DNA of 64,000 nucleotides from positions 34,963,608 to 35,027,607 of the forward strand of contig OX442314.1 of NCBI GenBank assembly GCA_949358305.1, in the 5' to 3' direction. Under the pieces are notes generated by a model. It made no database searches and had not been told where the DNA came from. It saw nothing but the letters and a program-made list of their open reading frames with translations. The translations under genes and the position numbers were made by a program. This stretch comes from Strigamia acuminata. Taxonomy: Eukaryota > Arthropoda > Chilopoda > Geophilomorpha > Linotaeniidae. This document shows, piece by piece, positions 23,452 through 34,925 of the stretch (the first letter of the stretch is position 1; each line of letters starts with the position of its first letter).

Positions 23452-26400
23452 ATGGCCACTACTCAAGAGGTTTTGGACTTTGTATTCGGAATTAAAGAGC
23501 CGTCCGGTGGTATTCCAGGATCTACAACTTTTTGGTACGATTTTCTCTCATTTCTATTCATTCTATTACTTGTTCTAATTTATTTCAGTAAAGCCCTCAC
23601 ATTAAGCAACTTGGAATCGTACGTAGACAAAGAATTGCAGGAAATCCGACCAACTCAACCAGAATATGGTCTGTTGTCATCCAGATAACTCGCATTGATT
23701 TATTTACTATATTAAAGCATTTATCGAACAAACACAGCGACTTTTTGTCTTCTAAGCTTTAATTAAGCTTAATTACTTTGTATCAATTATTTGCAGACGA
23801 AGCCTCCGGAAGAATTGGAAGTTCTCGCGTTATGTTTGATGTAACGTCAAATGTTGGCTCATTCGTTATAGATCGCGATAAATTAGGAGTAATAAATTGT
23901 GTTAAGTTTACGCAGAACTTTAATTTTTCGAGCATTATTCGCTTCAGGTCTCCAGCCAGAGTAACTTCAGTTCTTTGCGAGCTAATGTTTGTGTTTATAA
24001 AGGTAAAATTGTATCTTTTTCTTCAAAAATAAATTCTTAACGATGATAAACGAATTTGCAATAGGAAAATGGCACTTTGAGCTTATGTTAGGCTCAAAAG
24101 GTGTTATGCAAATTGGCTGGGCAACATTATCGTGCCAGTTTTCCCAAGAAAAAGGTGTTGGCGATACATCCGATTCCTACGCTTACGATGGGAATCGTGT
24201 TAGGAAATGGAATGTGGCCACGTATAAATACGGAGAGGTTTGATATTGCATCGATTTAAACATTTATTAGAAGAAAAAATATTTTTGCATATATTTTTCT
24301 AGTCGTGGTTAACTGGTGACGTTGTAGGTTGTGCCATTGATTTGGAAAAGGGATCCATACATTTCTACAGGTATAAAAATAATCTTTTTTCATCGAAAAA
24401 CAAAATCTTACTTTTGTTTCTGTGACTCAAGAAATGGCTACCATCTTGGAGAAGCTTTTACCAACATCAAAATGGGTCCAGGAATTGCCTATTTTCCCGC
24501 AATAAGTTTGGCTTACAGCGAAAATCTTGTTGCAAACTTTGGAGCCACACCACTCAAGTATCCGATCGAAGGTTACCGACCATTGCAAGATCCACCGGAA
24601 ATGGAATTGAAAAGAGCAAACAAGTTAATTGGATGGCTCGGCGACTTGTTGCCCATTATGATAAAGGGGGACAGAGTAAGTTACAAAAGAACTTTTTGCA
24701 CATTATGAATGCTCTGATCTCTCTATTTATTTAGAATTATGACAATGAAGTTTACTCGACAAAATCTCACACGGATACATCTATTTCACATTTAAGGATT
24801 GGTGTAAATGCTACATTTATGATTGTGGCGGCTCAAATTATTCATCGTTTGGCCCCGTTGCTTGTAAATTCCCATTTTATTCAATTTGTAATTATTTTCT
24901 CAATGTTTTTTTTTGTGTGCAGACTTCCATATATGTTACTGATGGGTGTCTTCTCAGTTTTCTAGCTGAGAATCACGTTGCTTTAAGTGACAACGTGGAT
25001 GTGTCGTTTGAACCTATTCCATTCATAGATAAATTGTTGGATACATTTTGGACATTGATGGAGGTTTGTCGCTGTGATTATCGGCTGTGAATTAGTCAAT
25101 AATTTATTGATTCTAGGAGCACGAAGTTAAGGCATGTATGGAAAATCTTATCGTCTGTTTATTAACCGCATACAGATTTTCTGCAATTTCTTCTTCGTTT
25201 ATGCAACAAGTGATTAAGATTTAATGCAATAGTTTATGTGCTGACCATTGAGAATTAGTGGATAATAATTGATTACGCTTGCAGAAAAAGTACTTGATTT
25301 TGACGCTGGCGATTCTGAGACATCGTAAAACGAGAGTTTTATTATTGAAAAATGTGATATATCCTTTATAATTGGCAATCCAGTATTTGCAACAAACGAT
25401 CGATAATTTCTTTGATTTTGTTTACATTTGACAAAATCAAATTTCCAATTTTATTACATGTAAAACCTCTGGATAATGACAGCCTAATTGAAACAATTCC
25501 TCAAGTTTGGTGGAAAATGAATGAAGAGGTAAGAGACGTAAATTATGCTGTATTCCATGATGTTTTAACTGTGTGTGACCACCAATTTGTATTTTTATTT
25601 TTTAAACATTTACATTGTTCTAGAAATTTACCCCAGATAAAGATTTGCCTAGTGCTGAAAACAAGGTTGCATATGAAACAGCCATTTTGAAGCTAAAAGA
25701 ATCACTTAAAAGTAATGGCAAAATTTATTTATTTACAAGATTTGTTAAATTTTTGGCGTTTTAATTTCAGTTTTGGAAAATATCCAAGTTGAATTACTTA
25801 AAGTCTTATTAGATAATGAAGATGGTGATACTGTAATTCTATTCAACAATATACCACTCCATTTCATAAGTTTAGAAAGTTAGGGGGGAAAAAAATGTTA
25901 AAATTGGATTAAAAATTGTGAATTGGTTAGAAACTAAAAGCAGTACCTAAACTTATGAAATGAATTAGTAGGCTTACTGATCCTTTTCGCAGGCGTTAAA
26001 ATATTGTTCAATTATTTGTAGGCTCCTTGCAGTCGTCTCTTGTTTCTTACAAAATTTCGTGATTTTCTACGAGAAAATTTAACAGGAAGTCGAGTAAATT
26101 ACTTTGTTAAATAAATTTTGCTTTCAATGTAAAAATTAACTACTCCGTATTTTATTTTTTAAATGGAAATTCAGCTCCATCCCATTCATTTGTGTCCACT
26201 TCCTGTCACACTCTGTTTTTTCCATCGACTCATACAAGCTTTGAAGTATTACTGGGATAAGTATGCATCCTCAACAGATGCACACAATTATGAAGTCACA
26301 AACAGTTCAGGTACAGTAGATCTAGCGAACTTAAATCGATGTCAAAGAAATTTTACATTAGGTTTTGAAGGTGCTTACATTCCAAATCGGGTTTTCTATG

Positions 26401-29400
26401 ACGATTCAATTAGTTTTTATGAAATTCAAAGAGTCGGTGGATTATTGTCACATTTGAAAAAAACATTAAGAGGTGAGTAGTATCTAATGAGTAGTTTATT
26501 TATTTACACACGTAAACGCTCCAGAGAAGTTGAGTGTCGGAGAACACGCAGTTTAGGATTGATATTCTTTATTGCCGTGGTTTTCTAGGGGTTGAGTGTT
26601 CACCGTGTTATCGCCTAGGTTGTTTGATTGCTCTTCATGTGTGTTTTTCAGATGACGTTGCAGTGGCACTTGGATTCAGAGTTGGTCTCCTTCACAGTGA
26701 TCCATCGTCTACCCTGGCGGTTGCAGCTGCTAGAAATATTTCAGGTTGTACTGACATTTCCTCGAAGGAATAATTTTTTAGCTTAAAGAAGGGCCTCTAT
26801 TTTTTTACCTTCCAAGGTTCAGTATCTCAAGACAGTGGTCCATCAACTTCTGGAGCTACCAGGCCAAACATTGAACAAAAATCGCTTCCAAAATTACTAG
26901 GAGTAAATGAAACACAATCTCTGGACTCCGTGGCCTCACCGGTTGCTGCTTTTGGAAGCACTACGACCACTGAGTCAGTGCCTTTATTATCTTTAGTAGA
27001 ATTGCTTGATGGGATAGTATTATTGTATCACATTTCAGCACATAAACAACTAGCAAAAGTAATTAACAATAGACTATTGATTATCTTATGAATAAAACAA
27101 AAATTGTAAATAATTCCCAGATGTGTTCTTTACGTGAGAGCATGCAAGACTATATCAATGCATTGGAAGAAACTGAGATCAAAATAGGTTACTGTCAGAA
27201 TAAGGTACAAATGGATTTTTATGACTATAAAACTTAGTCACTGGTCTAAAGAAATGCAGCAATTGGTGATTTTTTTCTTTTCAGGAGCTTGATTCAGATG
27301 TTCTAAGTGCTTTGGAATGTACAAAAATGGTGTTTCTGGAAAAGCTTGCGGAACAATCCCGACATTACGCTTGGATTCAGGCTGTTATTTATTCGCAAGA
27401 AAAACAAGAAGATGTGTACTGGCTTTTGCACATACTACTTCGAACTGTAAATCGGGCATCAATAGAAGGACCATTATTTGGCTTCGTTCCAGATTATTAC
27501 ATTGAATCATGTATTAACTGCTGTACTGCACTTCGTTCCTATTTTATCAATAGTGTTGCATTACCAGGTTTGTATGCCAACTAGGAATGCGCGATGTTAA
27601 TCTGATTAAGGTAAAATTTAATAAGACATTTATGAAGATTTATTTTTATAGGGTATGACGAAACACTCGTAGATATGGCCCTGTTTTTATCGACACATTT
27701 TTCAGACAAGAGAGTTGTAAATGCTGGTAAATGCTTGACAATTCAGTACTGGATGAACACAATAAACTCGATTGTCATTGCAGACATTAAAGATATCTTG
27801 ATTCAAGCTGTTGCCAGCTTTGTTTGCCATCAACCAACTCTAAGAGGATTGGAACAAATGCCGAAAGAAAATCGTTTATTAATGGTGAAAGCATTGCTGC
27901 AGCCGTATGAAAATCGAGCGTGGGCTCAATCAAATTGGATACTTGTCCGCTTATGGAAGGTTTTGTATAAAATGAATATGAAATATGAAAAGTTTCACAT
28001 ACTTTCTGTTTTATATTTATTTAGGGTTGTGGCTTTGGGTTTCGATACACACAACCACCACACATGGCAAAGCGATTGAGCCCAAAACCACAAACTGAGA
28101 ACAATGTTGGAAGTCAATATCAAAGTAAATTACATTAAAATAATTCATAATTGCTCTCAATTAACAATAAATACTAAAAAGAAAAATCACGACATTTTAT
28201 TAATTCAGAGCCATGTCCTTCTGTTCTGTTTCAACATCACATTGCTGAATTGTTGCAGCAAGATCCTCAGTTAGCTACTTCATTCCTAAATAGTGTTTTA
28301 AACCAGCTCAATTGGTCCTTCTCAGAATTTATTGGAATGCTGCAAGAGGTAGATTATGTCTGCAGTAATGTAGCAATAATTTTGATTTTCTGCAGCTTGG
28401 AGCTGCCCAGAAGAGGAGGATTTAAAGTTCCATTTGTAATTCTGTAGATTCAAAATGCATCGAATCGTCCTGAACGAGTATTCATCGATTCAAGACAATT
28501 GAAAATATGTGCTACGTGTTACGATTTGGCATTGGCTCTGTTGCGAGTTTTGGAAATGGTAGTTCATGTTAGTCCATGTCTTTTTACTGATTTGAGTAAA
28601 CCAGCTGCTGAACCTTTATTGGCTCGTCTGTGTCAATTATTATGTCAAGTTCTAAACCGTATAACTTCGCGCTCAGGTTGCTTTGATCATGTTGTTGCTA
28701 TGGAAATTCCAGGTACATATTCCCAATGTACAGTGAACTCCTCCTAGATCAAGCATGACTTGTCTATACGGAGTTCACTGTATACAAACTGACAAGGATA
28801 GGCAATGCTATGGTGGACCCTTAGCAAAGCCAGGAATTGTTGTAACTGCACCAATCTGTGGTCCAGCTGTTACATCATTGCATTATTTAATTTACCTATC
28901 ATACAGACTATTTGGCTTTACTTTAAACAGGCTTAGAGACTATAGATCATTTTCCACTAGTTGCTGCTGTAACAGGGATATTGGTGCAACTTTTGCTTTG
29001 TGGAAGTTCTGAAAGGTGCTTTTATTTAAATTCTAAATTTGAAATAAAAATAATATTTATTTACAGCATGGAATGTGCAACTGGGGCATTGCTGATTGAA
29101 CCCAGTTTCCAGTTATCTTCTATTGAATTTCTTCTGAATACATCTCAAAATACCACACTTGGAAATTCCCCAGTTACCAAGATACATTTCAGTCTATTAA
29201 ATTGTACGTATGGAAAAGAGACGTAAATGTCTTTTGCATTTAAATTATTGAAGTAAGTTAAATGTAGATGATGAAATAAATCCGTCAGAAGTGCAAGCCG
29301 TTGAAGCCATGCTACAGCATTTGGAAGGGACACTTAAAACCATGCAAACCATCGGCGAAGTATAACATTGGTCAATTTTTTTTACTCCATTTTTACAGCA

Positions 29401-29691
29401 CAATATTTTACAGATTTCAACCGATGAAGAACTGTGTACTATTTGTTATGCGCATCCAATTACTGTTGTTTTTAAACCATGTGGCCATCAGTCTTGCAGG
29501 TACATCAATAGAGAATAATAACTTAACACTACAGTCCTTTACAATTTTTTTCTGCTATTTTTAGGACTTGTATATTTCATCATTTAATGAACAAAAATGA
29601 GTGCTTCTTTTGCAAAACTTTTATTGATATGGTTGTTGATTTGAATGGAAAGGTGATTCACGATTTGGTAAAAGCCAAACCCTCTAAATAA
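23452..29691 (+). CDS. RNF123: E3 ubiquitin ligase RNF123 (KPC1) ortholog, 31 exons
   Basis: 31 exons with consistent phases sum to 3789 bases (1262 aa; human RNF123 is about 1310 aa). Exons: 23452-23534, 23589-23668, 23797-23888, 23948-24002, 24065-24237, 24303-24370, 24432-24675, 24735-24863, 24923-25063, 25117-25209, 25285-25358, 25426-25528, 25624-25711, 25771-25832, 26022-26093, 26175-26310, 26362-26472, 26652-26744, 26817-27058, 27121-27204, 27285-27567, 27652-27726, 27784-27959, 28025-28124, 28209-28348, 28448-28712, 28931-29015, 29067-29203, 29268-29359, 29414-29499, 29565-29691. A SPRY domain lies at about residues 80-250 ('[20 protein letters not shown]'). A C3HC4 RING is C-terminal (Cys1200, 1203, 1215, His1217, Cys1220, 1223, 1234, 1237). 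In mammals RNF123 with UBAC1 ubiquitylates p27Kip1 in the cytoplasm and processes NF-kB p105. The N-terminus is somewhat shorter than in human. All RING ligands are intact. Confidence 0.95.
25359..25425 (+). other. U12-type AT-AC intron of RNF123
   Basis: The intron starts ATATCCTTT and ends AC. A branch-site match TTCTTTGAT lies at 25408-25416, with the branch A 10 nt before the 3' end. Exon 11 ends with two bases and exon 12 starts with one, restoring the conserved 'NVIFD' reading. No GT-AG alternative preserves frame and conservation. All other RNF123 introns are GT-AG. Confidence 0.9.
25861..25961. mobile_element. Small inverted-repeat element in RNF123 intron 14
   Basis: Fifteen-base inverted repeats ATTTCATAAGTTTAG (25861-25875) and its complement (25947-25961) enclose about 70 AT-rich bases. 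No clear target duplication. This explains why the intron (189 bp) is longer than its neighbours. Confidence 0.55.
28729..28782. mobile_element. Minimal Tc1/mariner-pogo type MITE in RNF123 intron 26
   Basis: TA target duplications (28729-28730, 28781-28782) flank 50 bases with perfect 11-bp terminal inverted repeats CAGTGAACTCC. TA duplication plus CAGT-type ends fit the Tc1/mariner/pogo superfamily. Only about 28 bases lie between the repeats. Confidence 0.7.
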
Positions 29692-29973
29692 TTCAAAAAA
29701 ACAAGAAAACAAAGCAATAATTTAAATTTTGTGGAAGTAAAACCTGCCTATTAATAACATTTTGTATTGTTTACTTTATTTAAAAATGTTAAGAATTGTT
29801 ATGGTTAATAAAATATGTGTTATATTGGAGATGTATCGTTGTTTTTTTGACCCATTGAATATTTGTGGGAGGCATCCAACAGCCGTTAAGTGTGCACTTG
29901 CAGGCCAATTTGGAAAATAATACTAAAGTCGAAATGAATATGATCTAATTCTGAATTCATAAACTTATACTAG
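29692..29973. other. RNF123 3' untranslated region and flank
   Basis: AT-rich. An AATAAA signal at about 29807 is a plausible RNF123 polyadenylation signal. Nothing else supported. Confidence 0.6.
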
Positions 29974-30083
29974 CCCGCACCCATGTGTATTGGGCCGCTT
30001 GTATTTTTTGATGTTGCAAAAAAGAAAATCGTAAATTTCGAACTCAAAAAAAAGTTTTTAATCAAAATAAATAAATGCAACTT

Positions 30084-30981
30084 TGTGGTGATCTCAAAAT
30101 ATTCACCAACTTAGAAGATAAAATTAATTGTCTTCTAATTAATTTGACTGTGGCACACGCCAAGTCAGATCATGTGACCGAGGGGAGAAATCCTCTCTAG
30201 GCACATATCACCCCAGGTTGTCCGGGGTGAAAACGGTTATTAGCCGTTATGGTGCAATATGGTGTAATAACCACTAGTTGCACCCATTTGAGCTAAGTGC
30301 GCAGGTTTTCTGCGCAATGTTGAAGCGTGCTGGGCTCACGCCTTGGCTCAAATCGGGACTCTTGACAAAAATACACAACCCACAACATCACTGCGATATC
30401 TGCTCCGACAATACGTATTGACAGTGGACCGTGTAACCGTCAAGTTTCACCAGCTTGCTTTGTAACGAATTACAAAGCCAGCTATCCTGCTTGAATTAGC
30501 CGAAGCTAATTCCAGCAAACGAGAAGAAGAAGTTTCCCGACGATCGTGAACCATCGCCGTCGCTGCCGCGCGAACGACAGCCACCGCCATCGTACGAGAG
30601 CCGGACGCCTACAGCCGTCAACCACCGCCGCCGAGCCGTCGCACGAGCCGTAGAAGGAGCCCACGAGAACCATCGTCTTCGACCATCGTTCGTGAGTTCA
30701 GCAAACGAAGACATTTGCCTTCGCTCAACAACATTGTGTTATTCCGCGACTTGTCGCCATTGTATTATTTTAACTAGTCATTTTCATCATATTTTATTGT
30801 ATTAAACCGAATAAACATATTTATTGTGATTTTTATACTTAAAACTGTCTTTTTATTTCTTTTCCTTAAACTTAACCCCTAGATAATTTAAGGCCGCCGA
30901 TTGTAAGTCTTTTATAGCATTCACCTGCGGTTTCTGCTTAATTTATTAGAAATTAAGTGGATAAAAACCCGGATCGCAGCA
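30084..30981 (+). repeat. 5' LTR
   Basis: 898 bp, beginning TGTGGTGATC and ending CGCAGCA. It matches the 3' LTR but lacks 73 bases that the 3' copy has at about 42068-42140. As 5' LTR it should hold the promoter; 'AATAAACATATTTATTG' near 30810 is a candidate polyadenylation region. Confidence 0.95.
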
Positions 30982-30983
30982 CG

Positions 30984-31000
30984 TGGGGGCCCGTCCGGGA
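30984..31000 (+). promoter_or_regulatory. Primer-binding site
   Basis: TGGGGGCCCGTCCGGGA starts two bases after the 5' LTR. Like most retroelement PBS sequences it begins TGG, the complement of a tRNA CCA end. The tRNA was not identified. Confidence 0.7.
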
Positions 31001-31092
31001 TAGTCATTGTATAACTTTGTTAGTTAAAATTTACCCGCCATTTTTATCTTGCTTATCTTTCTTCTCTATCCTTTCTTTATCCTCATTGAAAA

Positions 31093-34000
31093 ATGGCGAC
31101 TCCTTCAGAGAAGAGACCGAGAGGAAGGCCGGCGAAGAGACGAGTGGCGATCGATCTACCAGTCGTGGATCAAGAAGTGACTGAGTCACAAGAACTGTTT
31201 GAAGCCATGGATCAAACAGCTAACTGTAACTCGGCACAGTTAATCGTGAATGAATTCACGCAAGCGTTGGAGCGACAACAGCCATCCCCGCCCAGCGGCC
31301 AGTTGGACTTAAATAATCCAACTGGAAGTGGCCGTTCCAAGACGCAAAACGATGATTTGAATTTACGAATTCAATCGTCAAGTGCAGAGCACTCGCTGAA
31401 TTCATCACCGGTTCAAGGTGCAGCACAGCAAGATTCTGAGAACTCCAATATGGAAGTTTCTCATTCTCCCGTGCGTGTTACCATGATGGACGCACTCCGT
31501 GAGCAAGCTAGGCTCGAGGGAGTAAAAGTCACTAGCGAAATGACTGTGGAACAAATCCACAAAGCTATGGTTCGCAAACAAAGCCAGAAAGACGTTGAAA
31601 TCGTCAGAACAAGCTTGCAAGCAGAGTTCGAGCGAATGCATGCAGAAATGCAGCAGCAGAATGCCGAACTAAAACAACAACGTGCGAATGACCATGTTAA
31701 GTTGTTACAATTAGAGCAGGAAAAAGCTTCCTGGCTAATTACTGACGAAGAGCAGCAACAAAGGCTCGAGCAACTAAATCAAGCTCAAAAAGATTTAGAA
31801 ATTGCTAATGAAAATTTGAGATTGGCCAACGCAAATTTGCGAGAAGCCAACACAAATTTAATGACTGCCGAACTAACCGCCCCAGTTCGAGCGAGGGAAG
31901 TAATTCCCTCCACTTCTCGAAATTACGAGAATTATGCTGCAGAACAAGCAGCAAGAGCTAAGAGATTAGCACAACGAGAAAACGAAGTATTTCTCGCTCG
32001 ACAGCAGTCCGTAATTGATGCTGGACAAGCCGCAAAAAGTCAAAGTACTGCAGAGCAGTTATTACGTGCCGACTTAGCTGCGCAAGCTCGTGAAAACGAA
32101 ATTCTTCGCGCAGATCTATTGACGGTACAAGAAAACTTTGCAGTAGTCGTACAAAAAGTACAAGACGTTTGCGGCGAAGATAATTTTGCAAAGCCAGCCC
32201 CAGTTTTGCAAAAAGGTGCTTCCAAATCACCTGAGTTGATTGATTTAACATCAGCTAAACCAAAAGTCAGTCGACAATCAAGTTGGACTGACAGTGATGA
32301 TTCACGCAGTAGTCGTGGAAGCCGTAATAATCATCACAGTCGCAAAAAGCGAAAGCGACAACCAGACCCGACCGAATATCATTCCCCAAACGTTCCGCAA
32401 GATTCGGATCGATTCTTTAGCAATAGTGACCGATTAATCGGATTGCTAGAGAGAAAAAATAAAGAACGTGAGAAACCACACGATCGTGGACGGTCACACG
32501 ATAATCCGCGAGAAGGCTCACCAAAACGAGATTGTCAAAACGACATCCGTGATGGGCCGAGATACCGTGGAAATCCGCCAGGTGGTGACCCACCAGGTGG
32601 AGACAGTTCAGATGGACATGGAGGTGGCCACTCACGTGACCACAATTCGAATGGCAATCGAAATGGAAGGGGACCACCAAATGGAGACCGTCGTCCGCCA
32701 GATGGCGACGATCCTCCGGACCCTGATCCGCCGCCAAATCCGAATCATGAATCTGCGTCTGATACAGATTCCTCACACCCCAGTGTGAGAGGGCGATCTC
32801 GTCACCGAACACGTAGTAGAACTCAAAGACCCGATTTCTACACGAAGGATGAGATTGACCAGTTGTTGAGGCAAAATGCTCAACAACAGCGAAAAAACAG
32901 AAGGGACAAAATTATTTTGCAAAAAATAAGTGAATTCACTTCTGATAAATGGACTCATCAAACAACAGATGAAAAGTTCATTAGATGGGATCGAGTTATC
33001 CCACATGCCTATAATGGAAATTGGCAAGCAGGGTCAAACCTCTTGCTGGAAATATTCGAACTAGGCAAAGTTCACAGTTTTGGCTGTGAAGGTGCATTGG
33101 CCCATCTAGTACCAAGAATACTGGTTGGCGATGTCAAGGAGTGGTTTCGCAGGAAAGACTTCACGAAGTGGGATGACTTCGTTAAACAATTTATGTTTAA
33201 ATTTGGTGAATCGAGCGAAGACATCAAGACGCTCTGGAGATGTCTTAAGCAACGAAAAGGCGAAAGCTTACATTCGTACATGCTAAGAGCAGAGAATCTG
33301 CTTGGCAGAATGCCACATGCTGTTACTGATGCAACAGCTGATGATCAGTTTAGAGCTGGCCTCACAGAATATAGTAAAAATATTCTGATGATGTCGGACG
33401 CTCCCGACCCGGGGAAATTCTCCGAGTTAAACGAGTTCATGGAGGTCAATCAATTGCGCATTGACGAAAAGTACAAAGCTTACCTTACAGATAGCGAAAG
33501 GTCAGCTTACTTAAAGCGAGAGAAAAGACTCGCTGAGCAAAACAATGAAACCTTTAATGGTTTGAAATTGTTGCAGCCACCTAGTTACGAAGACTTTCTA
33601 GACGAAGTGGAAGGGAAGAGTTCGAAAAAAGAATCTTCCAAAAAGGACGTCAAAAATCCTCATTCAGTCCCTAAGTTACACGCCAATATAACTGGAGCTG
33701 AAACTCCGCCATCTGAAGCTGAAGAAGCTGAAGAGGAGGAGGAAGCAGGGGATGAGACGTTGGCTTTATTGGCCAAAGCAGCGGCATTGTTAGCAAAAAA
33801 TAACCCCGTTGCAGGCAAATGGAAGCCAAAAATGAAACCAAAAAATGTTTCATTTGACGCATCAAAGGTGAATACCGAAAGGAATTCAAAATCACCTGCG
33901 GTGTCGCCTGAGCGCCGGTCTGACGCTCGTTCTCGTTCTGCCTCACCAGCAGCAACGAAAAAGAAATCGCCTGCCACTGATCCATGCAATTTATGCAAAA

Positions 34001-34116
34001 AATTAGGGCATTGGCAAAAAGACTGCCCATCCTCTAAAAAGGACAAACCAGTGTCAACAGCTGAGTTTGAAAAAGCAGTCAAGATCATAACTGACATGTT
34101 TCGAAAAAACTTGTAG
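31093..34116 (+). CDS. gag: Gag polyprotein of the LTR retrotransposon (1007 aa)
   Basis: ATG at 31093, stop at 34114-34116. The N-terminus has an AT-hook-like basic motif (PRGRPAKR). A long Gln-rich coiled coil spans about residues 150-300. An Arg/Ser/Asp/Gly-rich, disordered middle (about 390-580) is rich in charged repeats. A conserved retrotransposon Gag/capsid region lies at about 630-760 ('WDRVIPHAYNG', 'WFRRKDFTKWDDF'). A single zinc knuckle CX2CX4HX4C occupies residues 965-978, close to the C-terminus. Gag forms the virus-like particle and packages RNA. The frame is intact. The length is large for Gypsy Gag, mainly from the N-terminal coiled-coil and RS-like segments. A -1 frameshift signal overlaps its end. 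Confidence 0.9.
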   Translation: MATPSEKRPRGRPAKRRVAIDLPVVDQEVTESQELFEAMDQTANCNSAQLIVNEFTQALERQQPSPPSGQLDLNNPTGSGRSKTQNDDLNLRIQSSSAEHSLNSSPVQGAAQQDSENSNMEVSHSPVRVTMMDALREQARLEGVKVTSEMTVEQIHKAMVRKQSQKDVEIVRTSLQAEFERMHAEMQQQNAELKQQRANDHVKLLQLEQEKASWLITDEEQQQRLEQLNQAQKDLEIANENLRLANANLREANTNLMTAELTAPVRAREVIPSTSRNYENYAAEQAARAKRLAQRENEVFLARQQSVIDAGQAAKSQSTAEQLLRADLAAQARENEILRADLLTVQENFAVVVQKVQDVCGEDNFAKPAPVLQKGASKSPELIDLTSAKPKVSRQSSWTDSDDSRSSRGSRNNHHSRKKRKRQPDPTEYHSPNVPQDSDRFFSNSDRLIGLLERKNKEREKPHDRGRSHDNPREGSPKRDCQNDIRDGPRYRGNPPGGDPPGGDSSDGHGGGHSRDHNSNGNRNGRGPPNGDRRPPDGDDPPDPDPPPNPNHESASDTDSSHPSVRGRSRHRTRSRTQRPDFYTKDEIDQLLRQNAQQQRKNRRDKIILQKISEFTSDKWTHQTTDEKFIRWDRVIPHAYNGNWQAGSNLLLEIFELGKVHSFGCEGALAHLVPRILVGDVKEWFRRKDFTKWDDFVKQFMFKFGESSEDIKTLWRCLKQRKGESLHSYMLRAENLLGRMPHAVTDATADDQFRAGLTEYSKNILMMSDAPDPGKFSELNEFMEVNQLRIDEKYKAYLTDSERSAYLKREKRLAEQNNETFNGLKLLQPPSYEDFLDEVEGKSSKKESSKKDVKNPHSVPKLHANITGAETPPSEAEEAEEEEEAGDETLALLAKAAALLAKNNPVAGKWKPKMKPKNVSFDASKVNTERNSKSPAVSPERRSDARSRSASPAATKKKSPATDPCNLCKKLGHWQKDCPSSKKDKPVSTAEFEKAVKIITDMFRKNL

Positions 34117-34150
34117 ACGCAGATCCATCAGGTCTAGTGGACGCTGCGTC
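34104..34150 (+). promoter_or_regulatory. -1 ribosomal frameshift signal between Gag and Pro-Pol
   Basis: The heptamer A AAA AAC (34104-34110) lies in the Gag frame two codons before the Gag stop. A 5-base spacer follows, then an inverted repeat GACGCAG (34116-34122) / CTGCGTC (34144-34150) with an inner TCCA/TGGA extension. Slipping back one base enters the protease frame, which is open from there to 34922. The heptamer, spacer and stem match the usual -1 frameshift arrangement. Confidence 0.85.
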
Positions 34151-34925
34151 ACCTCCGAAATCGGAATCAGAGAATGAAAATCTGAAGATAATGGAAGATG
34201 TTGGAGAAGTTATTGATGAATTAATTCGTCAAACAGAACTAAAAGAAAAAGGATCTCTTGATGTAAAAAAGGAGATTGTCGGCGAAACCCCGACTGAAGA
34301 AGACACTTCCAATATTCAAGATAAAGTCGAAGTTAAAGACGATAGACCAAGCTCAGTTTCAGAGACACCTGGAATTGAGGAGTGCATTAAGTTATTTGCA
34401 GCTACAACTCTTGATACCAATGAGTTATTAGATGAATTGCCTTTGGAGCCTCCAATTACAATTCATCATAAATTGCGCAAGTTTGAGTGCAAACTGGCTG
34501 GAATACCAAACAGCCAAGACCTTCCGACGTTAAAGTTAGAAACGTTAAAAGGTGTAATAACTGGAATGTTGGACTCAGGAGCAAATAAAAGCTTCCTAGC
34601 CACTTCAGTTATTAATCAATTAGGTCTAGAAAAATATCTACGACCTATCGGACCTGGTGTCAGAGTTACGACGGCAAGTGAAGAAGTCACTCCAGATGGA
34701 ACCATTCATCTTTCATTTCGATGGACACATGGCACGTTACGTCATCCGTTCATCGTAATACCAAATAAGTATCCAATGGTACTATTGGGTTGCGATTTTA
34801 TGAATAAATTAAAAATCCAACCTAATCCACAGACGATGTCTTGGAATTTCACGCAACCTGTGGATGCAGATTTACCCTACATTCCACAAGCGTTGCTGGA
34901 ACGTTATTTGGAGAAAGTAGAGTAA
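34110..34925 (+). CDS. pro: Protease domain of the Pro-Pol frame
   Basis: The frame is entered by -1 slippage at 34104-34110 and there is no good ATG. The first ~130 residues are acidic and lysine-rich, without a known fold. The retroviral-type aspartic protease follows, with catalytic Asp-Ser-Gly-Ala at 34572-34583 (residue 146 counted from the GTG at 34137) and a downstream 'LLGCDFM' flap/psi-loop-type segment. As an aspartic protease it should act as a dimer to cleave Gag and Pol. The frame ends at TAA (34923-34925), yet the same frame stays open for the whole of Pol immediately after, so Pro and Pol are one frame split by one stop codon. Confidence 0.85.
   Translation, partial: LVDADPSGLVDAASPPKSESENENLKIMEDVGEVIDELIRQTELKEKGSLDVKKEIVGETPTEEDTSNIQDKVEVKDDRPSSVSETPGIEECIKLFAATTLDTNELLDELPLEPPITIHHKLRKFECKLAGIPNSQDLPTLKLETLKGVITGMLDSGANKSFLATSVINQLGLEKYLRPIGPGVRVTTASEEVTPDGTIHLSFRWTHGTLRHPFIVIPNKYPMVLLGCDFMNKLKIQPNPQTMSWNFTQPVDADLPYIPQALLERYLEKVE

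Noticed and set aside
30496-30714. Short Arg/Ser-rich minus-strand frames in both LTRs
   Set aside because: They are non-coding LTR sequence present twice because the LTRs are duplicates.
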